DNA of 64,000 nucleotides from Pseudobdellovibrionaceae bacterium (lineage in GTDB: Bacteria > Bdellovibrionota > Bdellovibrionia > Bdellovibrionales > UBA1609): NCBI GenBank assembly GCA_947444305.1, contig CANEZP010000001.1, forward strand, positions 82,151-146,150, written 5' to 3'. Position numbers and translations under genes: made by a program. This document shows positions 57,672-64,000 of the stretch, piece by piece (the stretch's first letter is position 1; the number at the start of each line of letters is the position of its first letter). The notes below the pieces were generated by a model that was not told where the DNA came from, made no database searches, and saw only the letters and a list, made by a program, of their open reading frames with translations.

Positions 57672-58568
57672 ATGATCTGGCGCGCTTTCGCCCTCATGGC
57701 CGTTCTTCAATTTTATCCGACCGTCGATGCCGCTTCGAGCGCGAACATCTCCGGTTTGTTTACGACCTTCGGCAACGGCCGTGGGTTGATCGAATGTGAG
57801 AACGAACTCAACGCGCAGATCGCGCAAACTGAGCTGCGCATCGGTCTCAACAGTTTCAATGACGCGCGGGAATTCGAAGATTACAAAAGGCTCCTTCATG
57901 CACCGGGTTTGCCGGATATGACGGCGCACATTCAAAATTTGCCGGCCGGCGCGGTTTGGTTAGACTTGGGCGCCGGCAAAGCCTACGCACAAAGAAATTT
58001 TCTAGACGGCTTTTACCAAACGGCAAATGCCATTCGTTACGTCGCTCTTTCTTTCGCCGAACCCGATGATCACCATTATGCCGCCGACCTAAAAAAGTAC
58101 GCCGGCCAATTCCGCTTTATCGAGACCGGATTTTTAGAAGAAGCCATGGTCAACCCCTCGCACCCCATTGCGCAGTTGAATGACACGGTTGATTTCTTAA
58201 CGCAGGTCTGGGGGCCGGATGCTTACATGCGCGACGTCAGCCAGAGTTTCGAGTTCATCGCCAATGTTTTAAAGCTCGGCGGACAGGCGAGGCTCCTCCT
58301 CGGCTTCCAGACCACGTTCTACGCCAACGGGCGCGAGATGAGTCTGGTCGAAGCGGCGGAAGCTCTAGCGAACACCACCGGTGGGCGGTTGCGTTTGGTG
58401 GCGGCCAAGCGGCGCAGCGGGGCGCACTCCGTCGCGATTTTTGAGAAAGTGCACAACCGGCCGGTCACGGCGCCGACTCAATTTAAGTTGACCGAATTCT
58501 GGGACGGCGGGCCCCCAACCCGCGTTTTTGAACTGGTCCAGAACCCTGGCGTGTCGCTTGCTCAGTAA
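57672..58568 (+). CDS. Secreted methyltransferase-fold protein
   Basis: 298 residues, 14 bp after the previous gene. Signal peptide (about residues 1-20, DAASSA). VWLDLGAGKAYAQRNF at about residue 95 resembles the SAM-binding motif I of class I methyltransferases, and VDFLTQVWGPDAYM fits motif IV. A SAM-dependent enzyme in the periplasm would be unusual since SAM is cytoplasmic. It could bind a different ligand, or the signal could be a membrane-anchor. No exact homologue recognised. Confidence 0.6.
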   Translation: MIWRAFALMAVLQFYPTVDAASSANISGLFTTFGNGRGLIECENELNAQIAQTELRIGLNSFNDAREFEDYKRLLHAPGLPDMTAHIQNLPAGAVWLDLGAGKAYAQRNFLDGFYQTANAIRYVALSFAEPDDHHYAADLKKYAGQFRFIETGFLEEAMVNPSHPIAQLNDTVDFLTQVWGPDAYMRDVSQSFEFIANVLKLGGQARLLLGFQTTFYANGREMSLVEAAEALANTTGGRLRLVAAKRRSGAHSVAIFEKVHNRPVTAPTQFKLTEFWDGGPPTRVFELVQNPGVSLAQ

Positions 58569-58627
58569 TCTCCCGTTAGCGGGAAGCTGAGGCCAGGATC
58601 GGCCGTAGCTCTCGCGAAGACGGCGCC

Positions 58628-58648
58628 CGGTGACGACTTTGGTCACCG
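58628..58648 (+). repeat. Hairpin in the leader of the 58678 gene
   Basis: CGGTGAC (58628-58634) and GTCACCG (58642-58648) form a perfect 7-bp stem with a GACTTTG loop, 29 nt before the start. No T-run follows, so it is not a normal terminator; a leader regulatory hairpin is possible. Confidence 0.4.
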
Positions 58649-58677
58649 CCGGGTCTGATCCTGAAGGGGTTACAAGG

Positions 58678-59223
58678 ATGAAGCGTTCCACCATTTTTTC
58701 GTTGTCCAAAGTATTGAGCGCCCTCGGCCTAAGCGTGAGCGTTTTTGGCCTCTCCGCGCACGCGATGCCGATCAAATCTCAGATGGTAAAGCCCAGAGCT
58801 TTTTACCAAGAGGCCGATAACAATCTGCTCGAAGCGCTCGATCTGAAAAGCAAAACTCTCTTCTTTGGTAAGGCGGAGTTCGACCAGTGCGGCGCAAATC
58901 TTATGCGTCGGGCCCAAACCCTCGCGTTCTCGTGCACTCTGCCGATACCTTCCGGCGCGCGTATCTCGAAGCTGCAAACTGTATTGAATCCTAAACAGAA
59001 AGAAATCACGTTCGGCGGGACCAAACGAACCGTATTGATGTCGGTGAGCGAAGATGCGCGGCACATTACGCTTTCGACCGCCTTCGACTCGACCGGGATT
59101 GATTTCGACATTTCTAAATTCAACGATGACTTTTTCGCCGTTTACTCTAAAGTCGCGCAACTAATCATCAGCGACGCTTTGAAAGCACAGCCCGTACGGC
59201 TTGAGGTTTTAGAGAGCCGCTAA
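58678..59223 (+). CDS. Secreted protein of unknown function
   Basis: 181 residues from ATG 58678 (AAGGGG upstream); an in-frame ATG at 58630 precedes the hairpin and lacks support. Signal peptide (MKRSTIFSLSKVLSALGLSVSVFGLSAHA). The mature part has two cysteines (DQCGANL, FSCTLPI) that may be disulfide-bonded and beta-strand-like segments. Family not recognised. Downstream is the SKYELIEI-repeat gene. Confidence 0.6.
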   Translation: MKRSTIFSLSKVLSALGLSVSVFGLSAHAMPIKSQMVKPRAFYQEADNNLLEALDLKSKTLFFGKAEFDQCGANLMRRAQTLAFSCTLPIPSGARISKLQTVLNPKQKEITFGGTKRTVLMSVSEDARHITLSTAFDSTGIDFDISKFNDDFFAVYSKVAQLIISDALKAQPVRLEVLESR

Positions 59224-59239
59224 ACCGAAGGAGTTTTGC

Positions 59240-59656
59240 GTGCTCAATACCGTCTTCGTCCTTGCCCTGCTTACGATGGGCTTCAGCGCCCAAGCTCAAA
59301 TAAACTGCGCGACGGTATCTTCGCTGTCGAAGTACGAATTGATCGAAGTGGCGCGCACTTCCAAAATCCACATCTGCCCAAGTTCAAAATTTTCTAAATA
59401 CGAACTGATCGAGATTTTGAACGCCGGCGCATCGCTCACGATTCGCACGAGCGACACCCAGCTCTCAAAGTACGAAATGATCGACGTGGTCAAGGCCGGA
59501 CCGGTTTTGCTTTACGTCGATTCGGGCCGCTACTCGAAATACGAGCTTGTCGAAATCGTGAACAACGGCGCGCGCGTAGTGATCCTCAAGGACAGCATTT
59601 ATTCGAAATACGAATTGATCGAAATCTTACGCGCGGGTGCCCGCTTCGGCGATTAG
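59240..59656 (+). CDS. Secreted SKYELIEI tandem-repeat protein
   Basis: 138 residues from GTG 59240 (AAGGAG 6 nt upstream). Signal peptide ends AQA (residue 19). Five copies of SKYEL/M-I/V-E/D-I/V at residues 30, 52, 77, 99 and 122 (spacing 22-25) define a helix-plus-strand repeat: SKYELIEILNAGA followed by a beta-type ARVVILKDSI. The regularity suggests a solenoid. I do not recognise the repeat. Its TAG overlaps the convergent gene's TAA in TTAG (59653-59656). Confidence 0.85.
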   Translation: MLNTVFVLALLTMGFSAQAQINCATVSSLSKYELIEVARTSKIHICPSSKFSKYELIEILNAGASLTIRTSDTQLSKYEMIDVVKAGPVLLYVDSGRYSKYELVEIVNNGARVVILKDSIYSKYELIEILRAGARFGD

Positions 59657-60204
59657 GTCCCGCTCTTCTTCTTGAGTACGTATTCGCGCAAAGCTTTTAC
59701 GCCGAGGCGCGGGGCCTTGTCGGACTTCTCGCCCTTAACGATCAGAGCTTTCTTTTGCGCGGCAGTTAGAGTCACCATGCTCGCGGGATAGTCGTAGCTC
59801 AGATATCTTTGCTCACTATCAAGATCGGCTTTCGAGGGATCGGTAATTCGTCCACCCGTGAAGGCCCAGTAGCTTCGGCCGTATTGCGCGCCGGTGTATT
59901 TGCCGTCTTGGTTCTTCTTTAAAAAAAGCAAATAATCTTTATCTAAATCGGTAATGGGCTGGTCGTGAATTTCATCGCTCCAAGCTACCTGTAAATCCTT
60001 CGCTTCATATTTTCCGGCCCAAACTCTTAATACCGAAAAGGTAGCTTGGCCTGCGCGCGAGTTGGGTGAGCGTTCGAGTCTTACCGGCGCAACTTCAAGA
60101 ATAATCTCGGCATCGCTTATGAAACTGTTCAGCGTCGTCGGCGCGAGGCGCGCGTGAACGTTCAAAGAAAAAATCGTCAGCAGTAGAATCATTTTTGATT
60201 TCAT
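59653..60204 (-). CDS. Secreted protein of unknown function
   Basis: 183 residues with a short signal peptide (MKSKMILLLTIFSLNVHA). The pattern FISDAEIILEVAPVRLE, TFSVLRVWAGKY and LQVAWSDEIHDQPI is reminiscent of small beta-barrel NTR-like secreted domains, but I would not assign it firmly. No SD is evident. Convergent with the SKYELIEI gene through overlapping stops. Confidence 0.55.
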   Translation of the reverse strand: MKSKMILLLTIFSLNVHARLAPTTLNSFISDAEIILEVAPVRLERSPNSRAGQATFSVLRVWAGKYEAKDLQVAWSDEIHDQPITDLDKDYLLFLKKNQDGKYTGAQYGRSYWAFTGGRITDPSKADLDSEQRYLSYDYPASMVTLTAAQKKALIVKGEKSDKAPRLGVKALREYVLKKKSGT

Positions 60205-60425
60205 AGCCAGAGGATAACGGCTTAACCGTGCTTGTACAAATTTAACTGGGCACGAAATGGCTCTGCCTAACGTCGGCGTTCATCATGACTGCTACATAAT
60301 AATTGTTGTTAGCATCACGTGCGATATCGAAGTGGTGACATTCTCGCCCCGAACACGCTGGTTCAGTTTTTGTAATTCATCAATTCGACAGTCCGGTTCA
60401 TCCAACAACATCGCAAGGGGAAATC

Positions 60426-60998
60426 ATGTTTTCGTTCACGCGTGCTTCGGCTCTCGTTTTAGTTTCGGTCATTGCGTTCGCGGCTTCCGCGCAAAACTTC
60501 GGGGGCCGTCCCGGTCGCGGCGGCGGCGGCGGTTGGGGAGGCGGCGGTCATTGGCCGGGTCCCGGAAATGGCGGCGGTGGCCCCGGTCACGGCGGAGGAC
60601 GTCCGGGCCGGCCGAATCCTCCGCCTCCCGCGCGAACCGACGTCAATCGCTTCTATACCGGTCACTCGCATTTCTACACGTTGAACGCACAAGAAGGTTT
60701 CAACGCCGGCTTCCGCTTCGAAGGCTTGGCGTTCCAAACTTCGACTTACCAATTCGCGGGCTCGGTGCCGCTCTTCCGTTGCTTCACCGGCACCACGCAT
60801 TTCATCTCGAACGACGGCAATTGCGAAGGCCGCGTGCAAGAAGGATTGCTCGGCTTTTTCGCGCAACGCCCAACTCGTCAAATGCCCCGCGAAGTCGTTC
60901 GCTGCTACAACGGCCAATCGCATTTGATCACCCTAGATCGCAACGAGTGTTACCAAAACCGTTATTACGTTGAACACGTTCTAGGCTACACGTTCTAG
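60426..60998 (+). CDS. Glycine-rich secreted protein with DUF5648-like domain
   Basis: 190 residues from ATG 60426 (AAGGGG upstream). Signal peptide ends ASA (residue 22). Residues 24-70 are a Gly/Arg/Pro linker. The C-terminal region has repeats with TGHSHFYTLNAQEGFNAGFR, EGLAFQTSTY, LFRCFTGTTHFIS and CYNGQSHLITLD, typical of the DUF5648 family (HFYT repeats) found in secreted and surface proteins. Probably surface-associated. The plus-strand frame 60257-60973 is a shadow of this gene. Confidence 0.8.
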   Translation: MFSFTRASALVLVSVIAFAASAQNFGGRPGRGGGGGWGGGGHWPGPGNGGGGPGHGGGRPGRPNPPPPARTDVNRFYTGHSHFYTLNAQEGFNAGFRFEGLAFQTSTYQFAGSVPLFRCFTGTTHFISNDGNCEGRVQEGLLGFFAQRPTRQMPREVVRCYNGQSHLITLDRNECYQNRYYVEHVLGYTF

Positions 60999-61100
60999 TT
61001 TAGCTTCCGAGCTTTGCGCTTGATCTCACGCCCGAGCTTCGCACCATGGACGGCGCGAAGACGCGTGATGAGTCGAATCGCCGACCAAGCAAGTTTACAA

Positions 61101-61134
61101 CGCACCATTTCCTTTCCAGACAGGAAAGGGTGCG
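61101..61134. repeat. Hairpin repeat element, copy 2
   Basis: Outer arms CGCACC and GGTGCG, ATTT bulge, inner arms CTTTCC and GGAAAG, AGACA loop. It has the same core as 47390-47425, with outer-stem position 5/30 changed from G-C to C-G and a better-paired inner stem. It lies 37 bp before the start of the small secreted gene. Confidence 0.75.
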
Positions 61135-61171
61135 AAATTTGACTGAGGAGAGGCGGGACTTACAATTATTT

Positions 61172-61438
61172 ATGATTAAAATAATGCTACTTTCGCTCTC
61201 GCTCTTCGCACCATTTTCTTATGCGGCCGACCATAAAGGCCAATGGGAATCGGCGAAGGACGTCGTAACTCTGAAATTTGATAAGGGCTGGATTAAGTAC
61301 CGGTCGGAACCGGCGAGCCGCGTGGATTGGATCGAAGGGACCGTAGACACTTTGATTCCGGTCTCGGCTTCAAAAAGTAATTTCTTAAAAAACCAGACGC
61401 TGTACAAGCGCCCCTTCAAACGAAAAAAAGCCGCGTAG
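61172..61438 (+). CDS. Small secreted protein
   Basis: 88 residues from ATG 61172, which begins a signal peptide (MIKIMLLSLSLFAPFSYAAD). The SD GAGGAGAGG is about 16 nt or more away, so an upstream TTG at 61139 is possible. Mature sequence contains KGQWESAKDVVTLKFDKGWIKY and a Lys/Arg-rich tail. The stop lies in the stem of a terminator (61424-61455). Unknown function. Confidence 0.5.
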   Translation: MIKIMLLSLSLFAPFSYAADHKGQWESAKDVVTLKFDKGWIKYRSEPASRVDWIEGTVDTLIPVSASKSNFLKNQTLYKRPFKRKKAA

Positions 61439-61455
61439 TTAGACGCGGCTTTTTT
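61424..61455. terminator. Bidirectional rho-independent terminator
   Basis: GCCGCGT (61430-61436) and ACGCGGC (61443-61449) with a 6-nt loop; flanked by seven A on the left and six T on the right, so it can terminate the small secreted gene and the convergent rpsD gene. Confidence 0.88.
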
Positions 61456-61502
61456 AAAACTAGAGCGGATAAGGCCCGAAATTTTGGGGCCGAACTATCA
61501 AA

Positions 61503-62138
61503 CTACGCTTTACGAGCGGCGTAGTATTCAGTGAAAAGGCCGGCATCGAAAGCGAAGGGCACGTGTTCGGTGCCGGGGATCGCTTGAATGATACCGACGT
61601 CGAAGCCACCTTCGGATTCTTTGCGCAAGTAATCGGGAACTTCCAAACGGGGAGCGTTTGAAGCTTGGAGTACGATTTGGTTCTCGCGGGCGCGCTCAGT
61701 CAAACCAACTTTTGCACCTTGGGGAACGACGTACGAACCGATGCTCACTTTTTTGCCGTCAACGGTCACGTGACCGTGGCTGCACAATTGGCGGGCGGCG
61801 CGGATGCTACCTGCGAAACCTAAACGGAAAACCAAGTTATCCAAACGGCATTCGAGCAAGCCCATGAGCTTGTTCACCCAGTTGGTCGCTGAACCTTTTT
61901 TGGAGTTACGGATGAAGCGGCGAAGTTGTTCTTCACGCAGACCGTAGTGTACGCGGATCTTCTGCTTTTCTTCCAAGCGGAGTGCGTAATCGGAGTACTT
62001 GCGGCGTTTGTTGCCGTTTTCACCAGGGGGGTAGGGGCGTCTTTCCAAGGCACCGGGTTTGCCCAGGCCGGGAAGTTCTGTTCCCAAACGACGTTGTACT
62101 TTAAAGCGCGCGACTTTACCGATTCTGACTCGTGACAT
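61503..62138 (-). CDS. rpsD: 30S ribosomal protein S4
   Basis: 211 residues, full length. [24 protein letters not shown] at the N-terminus, [33 protein letters not shown] and the S4 domain ([34 protein letters not shown]) are diagnostic. No zinc-binding cysteine cluster is present at the N-terminus (C-minus form). S4 initiates 30S assembly and in enterics also regulates the alpha operon. Here it stands alone, apart from rpsM/rpsK/rpoA. Confidence 0.97.
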   Translation of the reverse strand: [211 protein letters not shown]

Positions 62139-62224
62139 CTATTAACCTTTACTAGTTATCTATCGCGTGAGCGACTGATGTGCGTTATTTGAAGATCAGG
62201 TCATAGCAAGGTGACGCGAGGCGA

Positions 62225-64000
62225 TCAAGGCGTTTTGTTCTCCAAGGGATTTAAACCCCCAAAACCAAAGCCGAAAAAGGGAGATAACCCGCCCCCGAAG
62301 CGGTCATTAAAGCCATAATAAAGCCCAAAAGTCAGGCTCAAAGGCAAATGGTAGAGGCTGGTGGTGTTCAAACGCAGCTCCGCGCCCGAACCCACGTAGT
62401 TCTCGGACATACTCGTCCGGACGTAGCGAGCGCGGCCCTGATCGTAGCCCGCGCCGTCGACGGCCATCATATCGGTGAAAAACGCCAACTCCAGGCCGCG
62501 TAAAAAGACGGGAAAGGTGCCGAAACCCTTGTCGAAATCGGTCAAGGGAAGGGCGTACTCCAGATTCGCGTTCACAATCTTACGGCCCACGAAGGTGCCC
62601 GATGGGTAGCCGCGCAATAAAAAGTTCGAATTGGCCAGATTGATCAGATAATTTCCGCCGACGTTGCGGTCGCCCAGGTCGACGATCGTGTTGGTCGGTT
62701 GCTGGGGGGCGAGTGCGCCGCGGGCTTGAAAGAACACGCGTTGTTTGCCGAAAACGGTGGCCTGGGTCGCGACGTGCGCGTAGGTACGTGCGTACTTTAA
62801 GTAATCATCTTGCTCAATGTATTCGGTGTGCCGGAGTTCGGCGTGGTAGCCGAAGCGCTCGTTGAGCGGATTTTGTAATCTCGAATATTCAATCGAGGCC
62901 GTGGGACCCAGGCGTTTATACTCAATGGCGCCGCGTTTCGTATCTCCGTAGCCGGCGCCGAGGGATAAATTCACGAAGCGGGAATAGAACGGCCATTCGG
63001 GAATTAGGCTCACCGCGGCCGCTTGGCTTTCGACAACGAGACCGCTAGCGCCGAGGTAACTCACGGACCGGTTATACCCAAGACCCATGCCCACCGGAGT
63101 GGAAGAGTTCGCGTACGAAAATCCGTAGCTGGGCTTATCGGTGACCGTATCGAACGAAGCGTTGAGGGTGTACTGATTGCGGCCGAGCGGATCTTGATTC
63201 GCGGTCATGCCCTGAAAGATTAAACCATCTTCGACCTGGTAGATGAACGGAATCCAGTAGCGCGGTAACATGTACGAAAGCGGCGAGAAGCTTTCTTCCT
63301 CAACCTTTACTTTGGTGGTCAGAGGCTTAGGCGCGGTCTCCCACTTCGGCTGTTCGAGCTTCGGCGGATTGTAATTTTCAAATGGAATCGCTTTGATACG
63401 ACGTCCCTCGCCCGTCAGTTCCGACACGATCAGCTCGCGGCGCTGGGGATCGAAGTCCACCGTCTGGATATCGGTCAGCGTGTTACTGCGCGCTTGGACC
63501 GAGCCATTTTTTATTTGATAAACGTTGCGCGCATTCGTGAGCGCGTCGGTCACGAAGAGGCCTTCGCTCGTGAAGCGGGAATTCTGCGCGGAGCTAAGAG
63601 TCTCGTTGAAGGGCGAAACTTTCTTGCTACGCACATTGATCATGTGCAATTTCTCGCGACCGCTTTTTTGCCGTACCGAAAAAACGACGTCGTTATCGTT
63701 GATGAACTCGGGCCACGATAAGCGCTGGTACAAATTGCCGATCAGAAGCGAACGTATTTTAAAATCATTCATATCGAGCAACATAAGACGGTTGCGACCG
63801 CCTTCGTTCTGAATGAAGGCGATCTTGTCACCCTTAGGCGAGGGGCCGGGTTCTTGCGCGCGGGCTTGCGTCGTCAAGCGGCGTTTTTCTTTCGTGTGGA
63901 TGTCGTAGGTCCAAAGGTCACGGTAAGAGCCGTAAGGGTATTTGATGTCGATCTGGTCAAAGACGAAACGGTCGTTCGTCATCCAGTGAACACGCAGGCC
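62225..64000 (-). CDS. TolB-like propeller fused to outer-membrane barrel (partial)
   Basis: The reading frame remains open at the window edge (codons for GLRVHW precede the first ATG at 63982), so the true start lies beyond 64000. Residues 1-210 from that ATG have WD40/TolB-type strands (RDLWTYDIHTKEKRRLTTQA, GDKIAFIQNEGGRNRLMLLD). The remainder (about 240-585) is an outer-membrane beta-barrel (GYGDTKRGAIEYKRLGP, FLRGYPSGTF). Similar surface-exposed barrel with propeller proteins are frequent in Bdellovibrio-type genomes. Function unknown. Confidence 0.8.
   Translation of the reverse strand, partial: GLRVHWMTNDRFVFDQIDIKYPYGSYRDLWTYDIHTKEKRRLTTQARAQEPGPSPKGDKIAFIQNEGGRNRLMLLDMNDFKIRSLLIGNLYQRLSWPEFINDNDVVFSVRQKSGREKLHMINVRSKKVSPFNETLSSAQNSRFTSEGLFVTDALTNARNVYQIKNGSVQARSNTLTDIQTVDFDPQRRELIVSELTGEGRRIKAIPFENYNPPKLEQPKWETAPKPLTTKVKVEEESFSPLSYMLPRYWIPFIYQVEDGLIFQGMTANQDPLGRNQYTLNASFDTVTDKPSYGFSYANSSTPVGMGLGYNRSVSYLGASGLVVESQAAAVSLIPEWPFYSRFVNLSLGAGYGDTKRGAIEYKRLGPTASIEYSRLQNPLNERFGYHAELRHTEYIEQDDYLKYARTYAHVATQATVFGKQRVFFQARGALAPQQPTNTIVDLGDRNVGGNYLINLANSNFLLRGYPSGTFVGRKIVNANLEYALPLTDFDKGFGTFPVFLRGLELAFFTDMMAVDGAGYDQGRARYVRTSMSENYVGSGAELRLNTTSLYHLPLSLTFGLYYGFNDRFGGGLSPFFGFGFGGLNPLENKTP

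Noticed and set aside
60480-60620. CRISPR-like repeat signal
   Set aside because: The GGC-rich repetition is glycine codons of the linker in the Gly-rich secreted protein, without equal-length spacers.
60257-60973. Arg/Ser-rich ORF overlapping the Gly-rich secreted gene
   Set aside because: It is the shadow of the glycine-rich/HFYT gene in another frame; no signal or motif.
1-64000. tRNA, rRNA, tmRNA or complete IS element
   Set aside because: Scanned by eye for T-loop GTTCGA motifs, rRNA signatures and paired terminal repeats; none convincing. A GTTCGAATCC match near 3340 lies inside a barrel gene.

Overview
The window looks like a chromosomal segment of a Bdellovibrionota-type (Bdellovibrio-like) Gram-negative bacterium. 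This is inferred, not proven: the DNA is about 50-55% G+C, many genes encode secreted or outer-membrane proteins without obvious enteric homologues, and there are a TIGR02147-type regulator, a FecR/fibronectin-like operon facing an adenylate cyclase, and several TTG starts with good Shine-Dalgarno (SD) sequences. Genes are tightly packed on both strands, many pairs overlap by 4 bp (ATGA, or shared stop codons in convergent pairs), and I found no rRNA, tRNA, CRISPR array, prophage or complete insertion sequence.

Layout. 1-2835: tail of a ClC-type chloride channel, a Gre-factor relative, a lipoprotein and two secreted proteins. 2801-6780: an envelope module (outer-membrane barrel, LolA-like carrier, FtsX-type permease and a divergently encoded ATPase). 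6777-9997: a PQQ-dehydrogenase-like/cytochrome c fusion and a Cys/Met-metabolism PLP enzyme. 10114-14587: small stress-type proteins (DUF1328, CsbD-like, DUF883-like, hydrophilic peptides) around an NtrC-class sigma-54 activator and a lone Hpt protein. 14654-18622: PBP1A-type peptidoglycan synthase and a secreted partner. 18808-25679: HiPIP, FolE2, cytidine deaminase, SDR, LysR with a Tat-signal intradiol dioxygenase, subtilase and an EEP-family hydrolase. 25645-27722: MerC-like protein, a small-ORF region, rpmG and a TlpA-like thioredoxin. 27851-33648: membrane adenylate/guanylate cyclase converging on the FecR/FnIII operon. 33752-36974: MazG-like hydrolase, a solitary HUH transposase with hairpins, gloB, pdxJ and a SixA-like phosphatase. 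37127-41294: phoU-phoB-phoR facing a porin. 41387-46251: BFD ferredoxin, DHH phosphoesterase, greA, AsmA-like protein, SohB. 46357-52740: envelope proteins, a VC0807-like protein, DUF3307, a TIGR02147 regulator with secreted neighbours, and a five-repeat cysteine protein. 52889-56735: overlapping mutM, MFS and sulfatase-type genes. 56790-61438: a run of small secreted proteins including a SKYELIEI-repeat protein. 61503-64000: rpsD and a TolB-propeller/beta-barrel protein that runs off the end.

The items most worth following up are: two copies of a hairpin element (47390-47425 and 61101-61134) with identical cores and a compensatory base-pair change in the outer stem; two unfamiliar tandem-repeat secreted proteins (five 28-residue cysteine repeats at 52243-52740; five SKYELIEI repeats at 59240-59656); the ABC/LolA-like/barrel envelope module with ATPase and permease starts only 15 bp apart; and the small-ORF region 26063-26593, which begins with a promoter-like sequence and a near-perfect SD. 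All domain names come from reading motifs by eye; no database search was run.
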